The notes beneath the pieces are model-generated. The model saw nothing but the letters and a program-made list of their open reading frames with translations, did no database searches and was not told where the DNA came from. Shown in pieces: positions 46,961 through 58,673 of a stretch of DNA of 64,000 nucleotides; position 1 is the stretch's first letter, and every line of letters begins with the position of its first letter. The stretch is from contig OX335642.1 in the NCBI GenBank assembly GCA_946894095.1, positions 26,299,021-26,363,020 of the forward strand, written 5' to 3'. The position numbers and the translations under genes are program-made. The stretch is from Incurvaria masculella (lineage: Eukaryota; Arthropoda; Insecta; Lepidoptera; Incurvariidae).

Positions 46961-47752
46961 ATATATGTATATAACGATAGATATATGGATAGAGATATGT
47001 CCACTGTATGCTGTGAGTCCACTGTGAGCTCAAACTGATCAACTGTATGAAATTGCAAAAGCGTATACAATGTCTCTTGCATGTATGAATATTACATACA
47101 TGATGTGTCTTATGCCTATCAATAAGTTAAAATGTTGTATGGTTTTGAATGGAAATAACTTCTATTAAAACTATTATTTTTATTTTCATTGATGAATGTT
47201 ATTAATATTTTTCTCTGCCTCACTGCAACTCTGCTAAGACTCCTGCCTATCAATACCTTCAAAATTACTTTGTGACCTAGACTAGGGAAAATAAAAAATA
47301 TATATTATGGTTCTTAAATGATGACAAGCGTGAAAAACAATAGGATCTCCCCATGGACGCCCGTTATGATATGATATGAAGATTATAATTTGCCTTTGTG
47401 GCCCGCATACTCATGATTAACGTATAATTAATTAATAATGCCATTAGAAGATAGCAGCAAAATGGTCGCGATGAATAATGCAATAATGAAGTTAACTGAT
47501 AATATTGTTCAACACAAAATCCAATTTAATTTGAAGGTAATTAATTTATGTAAATATCAATTTCGCCGCTTTATTACATTTGTTAGTGATATTAACTATT
47601 GAATGTTCAAAATTATCAAATGTAAGTGTATTTGATAACGTTTCAAACGCGCAATTATCAGAAAGGTGTACTCTTTACACCCAAGCCACTTGAGGGCTTG
47701 GGTTTAAAGGGCTGACGTCTTGAAGTGAATTGCGAAGGTATTAAAGAAAGCT
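46961..47752. other. No gene seen
   Basis: AT-rich, no frame of interest and no clear repeat boundaries. Confidence 0.5.
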
Positions 47753-48132
47753 CGGTAATTATGCAGTTTGAGGGCTTTTGCGAAAAACGATGGAAACAAT
47801 TTTTGTTTTTAAATTTGTTGCTCTAATTGCAACAAGTGATATTCCATGGGGGGAGGAAAAAAAATATATATTTACTATAATACCTACTATAGGCTTTTCG
47901 TGCTCTATAAAAAATAACCAAACGTTAATTTAAAGAAGACACGGAGCGGAAGCGGCGAAATTAACCTTAACCTAACTGGTCCATGTCGGTTGCAAATGCT
48001 TATGGGAATTTATGGGAAATGTTTGCCCTCCCCCATGAAATATCACTTGTTATGATACAATAAGCAGCTTCATGGGGGAAACCAATTTTTGCCATCATTT
48101 TTCGCAAAAGCCCTCAAACTGCGTAATAACCG
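47753..48132. mobile_element. MITE with long inverted repeats
   Basis: CGGTAATTATGCAGTTTGAG then GGCTTTTGCGAAAAACGATGG at the left matches the reverse complement of the right end with three or four mismatches. Further in, AGTGATATTCCATGGGGG pairs with CCCCCATGAAATATCACT. The element is about 380 bp. Confidence 0.8.
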
Positions 48133-48289
48133 AAAGGTCATCTAGGCTATAAAATGGGAAGATGATTTTTTTAGTATTTCTTCCGTCAAAAAATATTTTG
48201 CAAAATACTAAACTAAAATGTGTAGATGTCGAATGCAATGCAAATCAATAAATAGTTTACATGAACATTTTTTAAGGAACATTCAGTGA

Positions 48290-48634
48290 TTACATTTTAA
48301 GTAGTAGAACCGTAGAATCGTTTGACGAGGACATTGACGAGCCGGGCTGTCCGCCGAAACTCAAATCGGTCCTGACGATGGACGCGAGACATGTAGACCA
48401 AGCACTGTATCGCACACCGGTAAACTGTAAATATTCGAAACAATAAGTTATCAAAGAAGTAAAACTTTTTAAAATAAAACATTGATTTAAAATGATGGGC
48501 ATTTCTTTTAAAATTTGGAGCTTCCACAAATGGCGTCTTCTGACCGCAGTGTCCGTTTTATGTCGATTCACATAGTTAAGTGAGGACTGACTTGATCGCA
48601 CATGACATGAATATGTCCCCGGTGGAGAAGTCAT
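48290..48634 (-). other. Unassigned open frame, 114 codons
   Basis: The minus-strand frame starts MTSPPGTYSCHVRSSQSSLN and ends in a Ser/Thr-rich tail. It is somewhat GC-richer than its surroundings, and 48640-48730 upstream is CpG-rich, as first exons can be. I see no domain, no signal peptide and no splice evidence, and another frame over the same bases is also open. It is most likely chance, and an unknown exon is the alternative. Confidence 0.2.
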
Positions 48635-48745
48635 TCGTCGCGACGCTTCACAACACTTCCGGCTCCCGTGCAGGCATCACCGTCCGAAGGGCGACAACAT
48701 CCGATAGAGCTGCTGGAGCGCCCATAATCACCCGATTCCGTTTAA

Positions 48746-49855
48746 GGCGCTAGGACTAGCCAACGGGGGAACGGCATAACGTATAATATGCAGATCGTAT
48801 AATGTCATATTTTAACAAAATTTTAAAACCATGCACAACGTATAATCGGCAGATCGTATAATCTTATACGTAGTGCATGAAGAAGTCCAAAAAATTAAAT
48901 TACTTATTTCTCCATGCATAACGTATAATAGTCACAACGTATAATGTTATGATCTTTATTTAACAAAAAAAGAAAACCATGCATATCATATAATCCTAAA
49001 ATATTTCATACGATAAGCGCCCTTATCGCTATAAGATTAAAGATTATATTCGCACGCGACTTTTCGACCGTCTCAATTAGCGTTTTAGCAAATTGTTACT
49101 CTTCAACAGATATCGATTCTTAGCAATTTCAGCCTTAAATGTATCGTTGTTAGGGCGCTTTATGCAGTGCTTCTTGGCATATTATACGTTCTGCATGGTT
49201 TTCTTTTTTTGTGAATTCATGTTAGGAATATTATACGTTGTGACTATTATACGTTCTGCATGATGCAAAGAGTTTATTTTATTTTTAAACTCATGCACAA
49301 CGTATAACATTATACGTTGTGAATATTATACGATATGCATGGTTTTAATTTTTTGGGAAAAAATACTATTATACGTTGTGAATATTATACGTAGTGAATA
49401 CGACTCTAGCCAACTACTCGCGCCATACAAATGCACCTTTAAACAAATGTAATAATATGTAGTGAAACGCCTCAGCAAGTCCAAACGGAACTCCAGACTG
49501 ATAATGGATTGTTGATATTTTTTTATTCCATCATTTATTTAAATAATAAAAAAGTAGATTTTTCACATTAGAAACCTGAAAGTAATATGATTTCTAGATA
49601 TAAGCAAAAACAGCATATATGCCTAAACAAATAATTCCATTTGCTTTTAGATTTCTACATTTAGTCAAAAAAGTTTGAAAATGGACATCGTTTCCGCAAT
49701 ATATTTTGTATAGAAAAAGGAAACATACACTAACGAAAATAGGTTGATTCCTAGACAAGGAGTCATATATTATAAGAATGACACTTCTAATCGTTAGTCT
49801 TAGTTAGTTAACTTGGGGTGCCTCATCTAAGTTTATATTTTGGCTAGTACCAGCC
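48746..49855. mobile_element. TTAA MITE with a 642-bp fold-back element inside
   Basis: The ends (TTAA|GGCGCTAGGACTAGCC and GGCTAGTACCAGCC|TTAA) and the interior match the empty copy at 22838-23309. The match is interrupted at 48764-49405 by another element flanked by the duplicated octamer CTAGCCAA. Confidence 0.85.
48764..49405. mobile_element. Fold-back element made of ACGTATAAT motifs
   Basis: This 642-bp insert is flanked by an 8-bp duplication (CTAGCCAA at 48756 and 49406), as in hAT-type insertion (family knowledge). It contains about fifteen copies of (A)ACGTATAAT. They are plus-oriented in the left half and mostly reversed (ATTATACGT) in the right half, often as CATGCATAACGTATAAT and CACAACGTATAAT pairs. 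It has no ORF. A partial second copy is at 57108-57475. Confidence 0.8.
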
Positions 49856-49859
49856 TTAA

Positions 49860-51622
49860 TGTGGGAGAGCGTTCCCTCCACCCCGACCTGCAGCAATAAG
49901 GTGCCAAGCCCGCCGCTAGCTCAGAGCGGCCACGAGTTGCAGAAAACCCGACTGCTTCTACTGTTTCTAAATCCCCACCGTAAACGTGCCATGCGGAACG
50001 GCTATAAAGAAGGTTCTCTTCAAAAAGAGGAGTTTCAGCCTATTCTTATTTACGTATAATTTATCAATGAATCGCCATGTTAACTTTTTTCGCTATTGAT
50101 AGTAAACCATTGAATAGATCATTTCAGGGAATCTCTCACCCCTATTCAATGGTGTAAGCCAACGAAATCGACGACCTTAGCTATTTAGTGATAAGTGATG
50201 CGTGACTCGTAATAGAGGCTCTGTGTGCTAGAATCGAAGATACGTAGCGGATACGAACCACAGTCTGTTTTCTTATCCGAAATTGATAACTAGAATCCGA
50301 AGTTGCCAGCAGTTTTACTCGCGTTTAATGTTATAACCTCTTTGGTACTTAACTAAATCTTCGCATTTTTACTCCAAAAAGAGGTACGATAATTTATCAT
50401 CATTTAGGAAAGCGGCCAAACGATTATGAAAATGATTTTTTGCATAAAAAATATCATTGATGAGAAGAACATTAAAATATATATTTTAGTGGCAAATTGG
50501 TTCCATCTAGGCAATGTCTTTATTGCGAAATCATGAAATCCAAATATCATCAACAAATAAATCCAAAGCTGATATTGTAAGCTTTAATATATAATTATGA
50601 TGTCTACAGATAACACATATATACTTTATCATGGTCGCCATTTTCATGCACGTAAGCATTAGAACCAAATTCAAGATTTACTCAGCGTACATACTTCAGC
50701 GGTACTCAACTTTTGTTCGTTTAGGGCCATTAGAGAGACATTACATTTATGGAAGGGCCGCTTCACTAAAGGATTTTGTGGTGTATTTGTGTCTTTCGTA
50801 CTCGACGGGTGACATGAAAAGTTTGCCTATATAAGAGCTCAGTAAATACAACTTACATTAAATTATACTTGTGGTATTTTTTTCCAGGGCTGCACGAAAA
50901 GTGTGGGTTGCGGGTTGAGTACCACTGCTTTAGATATGTCCATATCACAACTTGATTGAGAATGTAATAAAGGTAATCAAAGTAAGAATGAAGCGCCAGC
51001 TATTCATTACATAAGGCACTTGAGCTGACAGTGAGAGGCAATTTCGCCATCATCTCGTCAATCCTGGAGGTTATTTGGTTTCGAGCTCTGAATTTGAAGC
51101 AGGTAATTGCTCTTATGGTAAGACATATGAAAAGGCTAATTCTAAATATCAATAAAACATTAAAAAAACATCAGTAACAAACATTGAAGGAATGGAAGGA
51201 ATAATTTTAAGGTATATTCAAAAAGTAACTGATGGTATCCTAACTGATTAATTCAAATAAAAATAAAATAACTTTCGTGAAAAAAAACACTGAATACATT
51301 TATTTTTGGCTAGGAGATTAATTTTATTCTGGAGAAGCGCATAGACTACGTTTTATTTCAAATAAACTCGTGTGGCATACGACGCGCCGCCGGATTCCTA
51401 TACAATTACATGGTCACTATGACCATACGGTGTAGACGCGATATCGACCGCATGCCTTTCTCCTTTCTTTCTCTTCAGTGATAAATACCATCTCAGCACT
51501 TGCGACCCTAAGTAAATTTTATGTTCGACCAGAAAAAAACCCGTCACTAAAGAATAATTGCTTGCATTTGTTTTTGCCCTTACCAACTTATATCATTAGA
51601 TTGAGACTCTAGGTTCAATGCT
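49860..51622. other. No supported gene
   Basis: The frames at 49859-50059 and 50631-50834 have no recognisable features. At 50090-50160, CCATTGAATAGATCATTTCA is followed by CCTATTCAATGG, a small inverted repeat. Nothing else stands out. Confidence 0.45.
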
Positions 51623-51885
51623 GCGGCCTTATTGCCGAACAGCGACTGTCGCTGCCAGCGTCAGTGTCGCTGCTAACGAGACATCGCATACCAAATTTTA
51701 CGGCTACCGTTACTGCGGATAAAAGATAGGCAACCGCAATTAATTTTTATCTGTAGCCGCCATCGACATAGTCTATGTCGTCGGTATCGTTAAGTCGATG
51801 GTAGCCGAAAAATCTTGTATGCGATGGGTCGTTAGCAGCGACACTGACGCTGGCAGCGACTATCGCTGTTCGGCAATACGGCCGC
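51623..51885. mobile_element. 263-bp fold-back MITE
   Basis: GCGGCCTTATTGCCGAACAG at the left and the reverse complement of the right end (GCGGCCGTATTGCCGAACAG) begin inverted repeats of about 100 bp with few mismatches, through CGCTGCCAGCGTCAGTGTCG. The centre is a short AT-rich spacer. Confidence 0.85.
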
Positions 51886-52862
51886 TGGACCCACTCAGTC
51901 AGAACAGTAAAATTTTCAAGGTGAATATCCGCCGTGTTGGATAGCTTTAGATAGGAAACAAGACTATTAGTCAAAGGAGGACGGCCGAAAATATATTTTT
52001 TTAAGGTCCAGAAAAATGATCTAGAACTTGGGTTCATCATAAATAAATGTTACTTAAACATGTTGTTTTATTCCGAAGTGCAGGCAAACAGCGCACGAGA
52101 GCATGTTTTTTTTCATAAACATTTCTTTGTTGTTTTAATGTTAGAGCTCCTTTCCCGATTGCACTAACTTATTGCCGGGCGCGGCACAAAATATTGCTAT
52201 TACGCTCTGGCACTCTCTCTGAAACCTGGAAATCTGCTAAAAGATAATATTTTTACACACAGCTACGAATCATTAATTTGATAAGGAATTCCTTCATATA
52301 TCCGGAATATAATCAGATAACATATCTTTAAAAAGTAATGCATTTTAATTATAAATAACTATTACCATAATAATAATATTATTAAAATTTAAAAAATATC
52401 CTCATTTGCCAAATGATAGGTATTATGCATGTGAATTAACCTATTTCAATGCATTTTGCGTCAAATATAGTTAGATCAAATGTGAATCGATTTGATTGAG
52501 ACCGATTTTCTAAAAGTAATTTGAGTGGTTACAAGATAAAAAATAATAATCCTTACATTTTATACTAACGCCGAAAATATTAGCGTATATTGCCTATTAA
52601 ATAGGAACTAGCATATGTAGAACATTTTCAAATCACTGTACATTGTTTTTTATTATGGGGATTTAAATTGAGGTACTTTTTCAGTCTTTGAAGGTCTGAC
52701 ACCGTTAAATAAAGAAATACTGAAGTACACCATTACACAATAGTTCTTATATTGCGCTTTCATTATTTTAAACAAATACCTAAATTCCAAACACATATTT
52801 AAAAGCATACCCAGTAATAATACCACGTAACGGGTAAAATCGATTTCGTGACTATGGATGTA
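51886..52862. other. No gene seen
   Basis: AT-rich sequence. The minus frame at 51747-52040 overlaps the fold-back MITE and is a shadow. No other signals. Confidence 0.5.
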
Positions 52863-54142
52863 TTAGGTTGGGGAAAAAGTTTCTTCGCATTTTTTAAGAA
52901 AATTCAAAACCTTTTTTAATATGGTTTATTTACATTTAACTAAAGTATGTACCATTTTGTTCGATAACTTTTTGCCATCTTGTAGGTAGGGACATGATCC
53001 CATTGCTATAGAAATATTGGGACTTCTGATCAATATACCGCGACAAGTGGTTTTGGCAGTCCTCTCGTGATGTTAACCTGACACTGCCTAAAGAATTCTG
53101 AAGAGACCTAAACAGGTGGAAATCTGAAGGTGCAAGGTCAGGACTATACGGCGGATGCATTAACACCTCCCAGCCAAACTCTCTTAGTTTTTGCTGAGTG
53201 GCTAAAGATGTGTGAGGTCTAGCGTTATCATGATGAAAAACCACACCCCTTCTGTTGATTAATTCCGGCCGCTTTCTCTCAACTTCTTGCTTTAATCTCA
53301 TCAGTTGTTCGCAGTAGAGTTCAGAATCGATGGTCCTGCCTGGTGGTAACAGCTCATAATGAATAATGCCCTTCCAATCCCACCACACACACAGCATCAC
53401 CTTGTTGCGAGTTAACCCGGGTTTCGCCACAGTCTGTGAAGCTTGACCGGCCTTTGACCACGATCTTTTTCGCACGTTCTTGTCGTACGTGATCCACTTT
53501 TCATCACCAGTTATCAGCTTCTTCAAAAATGGTTCGGTTTCATTACGTCGTAATAAAGAATCACAAATGAGTACACGGTTCATTAGGTTTCTTTCAGTGA
53601 GCTCGTGAGGTACCCAAATATCGAGCTTTTCTGTGTACCCAGTTTTTTTCAAATGCGCCAAAACTGTTTTGTGGTCAATTCCTAGTTCTTCAGCTACGTC
53701 GTAACTACTGATATGCCGATCTTGCTCCACTTTTTCAAAAATGGCATCCATTTTATCCGTAATAGGGCGACCAGAGCGACGTGCATCTTTGACATCAAAA
53801 TTTCCGGATTGAAAACGCTTAAACCAAATTTGTGCTACTCTCACAGACACTGCACTAGGTCCATAAACATCGCAAATTTTTTTCGCGGCTTGCGTTGCAT
53901 TTTTACCTTTTTTGTAGTAAAATTTTAAAATTTATCGAATTTCTTCATTAGATTCACTCATTTTGACAGTACGAAAAACAAATGAGAATCACACATTTTC
54001 CTAATTTGAATTTGGAATTATGTTTTTTAAAATTTAAACTTTTAATGATACCAAAACCAGCCAGATACAAATAGTATAGCCAAAGAGATTTTATTACAAG
54101 TTCATACATACTATAATGCGAAAAGACTTTTTCCCCGACCTA
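52863..54142 (-). mobile_element. Full-length mariner transposon (minus)
   Basis: About 1280 bp with inverted repeats TTAGGTTGGGGAAAAAGTTT (52863) and, reversed, GGTCGGGGAAAAAGTCTTTT, with TA on both sides. It is very similar to the 38279 copy, including the 5' non-coding part, so both are recent members of one family. Confidence 0.92.
52936..53961 (-). pseudogene. Mariner transposase with one early stop codon
   Basis: The frame from the ATG at 53961 spans 341 codons and keeps WVPHEL, TGDEKWI, FHHDNARPH and YSPDLAPSD, hence all three catalytic Asp residues in DD34D spacing. Codon 9 or 10 (Tyr TAC in the intact copy, after EEIR) is TAA here. A small indel near the end changes the last two residues to FS. 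Start at a later ATG would lose part of the DNA-binding region. It is nearly intact but probably inactive. Confidence 0.9.
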
Positions 54143-55276
54143 TACCATCAATTTACTCATAGGTTTGCCTTAATAGTCGTTAAAGGCATGATATTCTCAT
54201 TTTATAGTTTTACTTGTTTTAAGAAATAAAAATAATTTAAAAAAAATGATGGTTATTTAAATTCATAAAAGTTTTAATATTAAATTTTTATTTATGGGAA
54301 TAACGTTTTTAATGAGCTCTCATTTTTATAATCATCATAAATGGGATTTTGTGATCTTTAGTTCTCTTATCTATCTATTAAAATATTACCCGGAAGCAAT
54401 AAATATAAGTTAAATCAAACTGTATCTGTATAAATGTCATTTAACATAAATGCAGATTTTTTTATATTTTGCTTTACATTTATTACAAATTTTACGGAAC
54501 ATTTTCAGAAACAAAGTTTAGTTTTAACCGCAAGTTTTATTTAAATATATTTTTTTTAATAATATCTAACATCAATATTCATGTCATTTAGCAAAGCTTA
54601 CTTGACTCTTACATAATTTAATCTGCAGATGAATAAATCGATTAGTATTGATAACTCGACTGCTAAATATGTTAGTTTACTTTTTTTATTTTGAAATGTA
54701 AAAAAAATGTCTGCAAGAATTTTATCAATAATGAAGTGGAAAAAAAAAAATAAGCTCTGTTCTTACTTCCAACTAAACAATGCGCAGTGAATCTGGGTGC
54801 GCACCAGAGACGTGTCACGTGACTTATCGCCCCAAGCAGAGTACCGTTAGATTGAAAAGCTCTTGAGCATACGAGACACGGCGTTACCGCCGTGCAAGCG
54901 TTAGCTTTCACGCAAGATAAGCTCGAAGTTCGCCTATTATAGTCGAAAGTTTAAATTGCTAAGTGTGCAGAATCTCTGGAATTCCAGCAAAAAGTTCTTG
55001 CGTAAGCTTAGATTAAATACTTACTCGTATATCCTTTCACATTGTGCACCAAGCTTCACGAAAACTTATTCGTCGATAAGCCTGACAGATTAATCAAATT
55101 TCATAAACAATTACTAAAATGTCATTAACTGATTACCTAATTATACAATTAATAACATTAATTCTTTCTCCTCCTGTGTTATTTGGTTTTTGAAAGATAT
55201 CTTGTTTTTGTCTTGTTAATTTTACTTCTGTACTTAGACATTATTAATATCAAAAGTGATGTTTTAGAGAGACAAC
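54143..55276. other. Upstream region of the odorant receptor gene
   Basis: Very AT-rich up to 54750, then a more balanced part around 54780-54910 with no convincing frame. The receptor promoter is presumably within the last few hundred bases, but I see no clear TATA or initiator. No repeats are assigned. Confidence 0.4.
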
Positions 55277-55877
55277 ATGGCAGAATACGTCGGTTTTGAA
55301 GAATTATACACCATTATCAACATTTCTTTCGTCTACTTAGGCCTGGGTGAATGTTTTCAAACCCGTCAAAAAAGTCAGCTGTTCTGCAAAATCCAGTCCA
55401 TCGTTTTCTTCTATATGACGATCATCAGCGGCTATGGAGCCATTAGTGGCATCTACATGTTCTTCTTCTTAATCTTTACAAAAAAGGAACAAATATACAC
55501 AGTAGAAGACGCAGCACAAGTATTACCATCTTGCCTATTAGATCTGCTTATGGTTTGGATAAATATAATGATATTCATTAAGATGAAATTGAATAAAGAA
55601 ATCATTAGAGAAATAAAAGACATCTACCCCAAACATGACGAAAAGGATGAAACTGTGAGGGCAATATTGATAAAATATATGAAGCCGTTAAAACGTTTGA
55701 TACAATTCTATTCAGGCTTAACCAATCTACAGCCCTTTGGGTTTTGTTTACCCCCAGCTATCATGACAATAATTCTCAAGAATGGACATCATTTACCTTT
55801 TATGATGTGGTATCCTTACGATTTTGCAGCTTCAATGACCAAATATCTGATTACTTTGTACCTTCAGTTTGTTGCAG
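55277..55877 (+). CDS. Odorant receptor (7tm_6 family), exon 1
   Basis: The ATG at 55277 (GACAACATGG) opens 200 codons of a lepidopteran odorant receptor, a multi-pass membrane protein of sensory neurons that works as an ion channel with the co-receptor Orco (family knowledge). There are hydrophobic spans at about residues 10-25, 38-65 (FFYMTIISGYGAISGIYMFF), 78-100 (LPSCLLDLLMVWINIMIFI) and 150-165. The loop LPFMMWYPYD before the next span is typical of moth receptors. The exon ends GTTGCAG|GTAAGA at 55877 in phase 1. The N-terminus lacks a signal peptide, as expected for this inverted-topology family. Confidence 0.88.
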
Positions 55878-56188
55878 GTAAGAATAAGTAGAAACCCTAA
55901 TTCCATTGTGTCATTAATATTTCGTCATTTAATATATTTTTAATAATTAATAAAAACACCATTCAATATTTCTGAATTTGTTCGTAAATTTGTTTGAAAA
56001 TATTTTAAAACCCAGCACCGTATTACTTGGTACAATGTTTAGTTGATTGTGCCCTGTTTTTATCTACTGATATAAGTTGGTAACGCCTTATAATTAAATT
56101 TTATGGTTGCCATCCATGCCAGCCCAACAAAAATAAGTTCATCAAAGTTAGGAATTAAAGTTTCATTGACCAGTTAACAATGTTTCAG

Positions 56189-56387
56189 CTGGATACACAG
56201 CGTTCTCACTGGCAGCTGTTGACAGCTCTATGGTTATCGTAATGGTCAACATATCTATGCACTTAGAACTGCTAGCGCATAGACTTCGGTCCATCGCTCC
56301 TGATAATGAATCCATGGATAAGGAAGATATGGAGAAGATCAATAGAAACCTGGCTAAAATTGTCGAGGATCATGTCAACATTATTAA
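56189..56387 (+). CDS. Odorant receptor, exon 2
   Basis: The acceptor ATGTTTCAG at 56188 joins exon 1 in frame, giving LYLQFVAAGYTAFSLAAVDS, then a hydrophobic span and MHLELLAHRLRSI, the classic middle region of odorant receptors (hydrophobic span followed by an intracellular loop). The exon reads to VEDHVNIIK. The likely donor is AA|GTAAAG at 56387/56388 (phase 2). If it is not spliced, the next codons are AAG TAA, a stop. Exons 1 and 2 give about 267 residues, against about 400 for a complete receptor, so the C-terminal third must come from further exons. Confidence 0.82.
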
Positions 56388-56867
56388 GTAAAGTACAAAT
56401 TTCTCCAAATGTTAAATTTAAACATTGCTAAAAAGTGATTTGTCGTTATGGATATTTGGGTATGCTTGTGTAATAAAATGGTGTCTACTAGCCACATATA
56501 TTTTTTTTGACGTTTTACTTTCTGCTATGAACTTCTGAATCTTATAGTAGTATGATTAAAATAAAAGTGGAGCAACGCTAGTTAGTTGGCTGCTAAAAGC
56601 TGTTATCGATCATGAATACACTATCGTGTGGATATTGAATGTTGAGCGCATGTCATGTTATTCTAGTTTGGGTTTGTTGCTGCCTGCACGTGGTTCTTGT
56701 TATTCATGCCTGTTAATGTCGACCATGAAGGCGACAATGTGTCCCGAGTGTTTGAAGGTCTGCGCAAGCTATATGTGTAACATATAACCGCACCTAAGTT
56801 TATTTCCTGAACACTGCACAAAATGTCTAAAACCAAAAGTCTTGGTACTTGTTTGCATTATTTGCAG

Positions 56868-56974
56868 TGTCTTGTCATGGATCTTACTAACACACTCAAT
56901 CTTTTCAGTTCATTCAAACTGTCTAACGGTTCTAAATTCAACTTGCGTGCCCTTCATTTGTGAAACGTTTGCAG
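56868..56974 (+). pseudogene. Candidate odorant receptor exon 3, frame broken
   Basis: After the acceptor ATTATTTGCAG the frame reads CLVMDLTNTLNLFSSFKLSN, which fits the region following the HVNIIK segment of receptors. It then hits TGA. A different frame downstream looks more receptor-like (STCVPFICETFA), and a consensus donor GCAG|GTAAGA follows at 56974. The phase also does not match the exon 2 donor. One missing G at that donor (AAG|GTAAAG would be normal) plus an indel here would explain it. Either the gene is decaying or I have mis-set the exon limits. Confidence 0.4.
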
Positions 56975-57107
56975 GTAAGATCTTTAGGTGCTAGCGGGTC
57001 GTCTTAGGATGAACTGTGGACCTACAGGACACCATACAGTACCTACTACTTGAGACTCTTTTAGTTATATTGTCGGCTGCATCATTTCCATAATCGTCGT
57101 TGAACTG

Positions 57108-57475
57108 AGTCGTATTCACTACGTATAATATTCACAACGTATAATCTTATTTTTTTCCAAAAAATTAAAACCATGCATAACGTATAATAGTCACAACGTA
57201 TAATGTTATACGTTGTGCATGAATAAAGTTTAAAAATAAAATCAACTCTTTGCATCATGCAGAACGTATAATAGTCACAACGTATAATGTTGCATCATGC
57301 ATAACGTATAATAGTCACAACGTATAATATTCCTAACATGAATTCACAAAAAAAGAAAACCATGCAGAACGTATAATATGCCAAGAAGCACTGCATAAAG
57401 CGCCCTAATACGATACATTTAAGGCTGAAATTGCTACGAATCGACATTTGTCAAAGAGTAACAATTGACTACAAT
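57108..57475. mobile_element. Partial copy of the ACGTATAAT fold-back element (reversed)
   Basis: It starts AGTCGTATTCACTACGTATA, the reversed right end of 48764-49405, and follows that element past GCGCCCTAATACGATACATT to about the centre. The other half is absent. It contains eight or so copies of ACGTATAAT. It lies where further odorant receptor exons would be expected. Confidence 0.8.
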
Positions 57476-57763
57476 TTCGAAAGGCCACCTTACTGTGATG
57501 ATTTTAAGTCTGTAATTGCCTCAAATAAATTTATTTATTCTCAAAACGTTTGGACAACTGCATTTCAGCATGTCGTAGTCCACTTCATAATATGGAACAT
57601 TATTGTTACGGTAACTATGTTGCTGATATTATTTTAATGCATGAAGTATGTATGTACCTACGAAAAGAATTTCCACAATTCCATCTACCGCTATCTAGCC
57701 GAGAGGCAGGCAGCCTAGTGAGCCTAGTGTGCGTGCGTAACACAGGCTGTGATGTCTGGTGAC

Positions 57764-57928
57764 TAAGCCCCGGTTGCTCGAAGAGACGGCCGATTTAATC
57801 AATGTTCAAACACGTCACTTTTAGTGATCCGCATAGAGTTCCTTCCATACTGTCCACACGAAGTGACGTGTCTGATCATACTTTGACGTTGATTTTGATT
57901 TTTTATTCTTTCGTGCACTCGGCCCTAA
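57764..57928. mobile_element. 165-bp MITE, copy 2 (reversed)
   Basis: The reverse complement matches 41140-41304, including AACACGTCACTTTTAGTGAT and the end GTGCACTCGGCCCTAA. Both copies are flanked by TAA or TTA. Confidence 0.8.
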
Positions 57929-58300
57929 GACTATAGGCTCGATGCGAGATATTTCTTATAAATTAATCTATTTCAGATTTTTAAAGCAGTGTTGCCAGGT
58001 ATTCCTTTTTACCGAACTATTCGGCATTTCAGCCTATTGTTTGCGGTTTATTATAAAAAAATACAGATCGAGTGGTTTAAGGTAACAAACGTGTCGAAAG
58101 GTGCAACTAATAATTTTCGTGTACAAAATACCTTAACCAGGCAAAGTGCGGATTTTTTCCAATTTAATGCGGCTACCGTCGGCACCCATGTAAAACCGTT
58201 TGTCCCTTTCACAAGTATATGCATTTTTTTTATTGAAAATGCGGATTAAAACTACTAAGGCCTTTTGTTCTACTCAAGCCCTATCTAGCCTGATTTTATG

Positions 58301-58400
58301 ACCTCCAGCTACCTGAAATCCGATGGTTAACTTTCGGTTACATTGCGTATTTACATGGTGTACCTGAAAGATAACTTTGGTATTTTTATAGCTGGAAGTG
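58301..58400. repeat. Small inverted-repeat element, copy 2
   Basis: ACCTCCAGCTACC at the left and ATAGCTGGAAGTG at the right, with TTTCGGTTACATTGCGTATT and a complementary CTGAAAGATAACTTTGG inside, match 20706-20800. Confidence 0.65.
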
Positions 58401-58673
58401 TTGCAAACGGGCATTAGTGAACAGATTTGACTAATCGGTTGCACGCCAAAAGGTTAACTCTTGATATGGCATCTAAATACCTTCGGAAATGCTACATATA
58501 CTCCACTGGAAGTGGTTCAATACTTACAAGCAGTTGTATCTGGAAATCAGCCTCCGCTGGAACGTATCTCGATCTTTCGTCCTAGTTCGGCGAAATTTCA
58601 GGATAACCATTACTCAATTAACCTTTCATTTGATCTTTGGATTTATACAGGTACGTATATTTATTTAAATGGG

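Noticed and set aside
48290..48634. Minus-strand 114-codon frame as a real gene
   Set aside because: Kept only as a low-confidence note, because there is no domain, no splice evidence and a competing open frame.
54672..54911. 79-codon minus-strand frame upstream of the receptor
   Set aside because: It ends in a Phe/Lys-rich AT tract, has no domain, and shows no codon bias that I can see.
57431..57762. Possible later exon of the odorant receptor
   Set aside because: The first part lies in the fold-back element, and the hydrophobic stretch has no receptor motifs or suitable splice sites.
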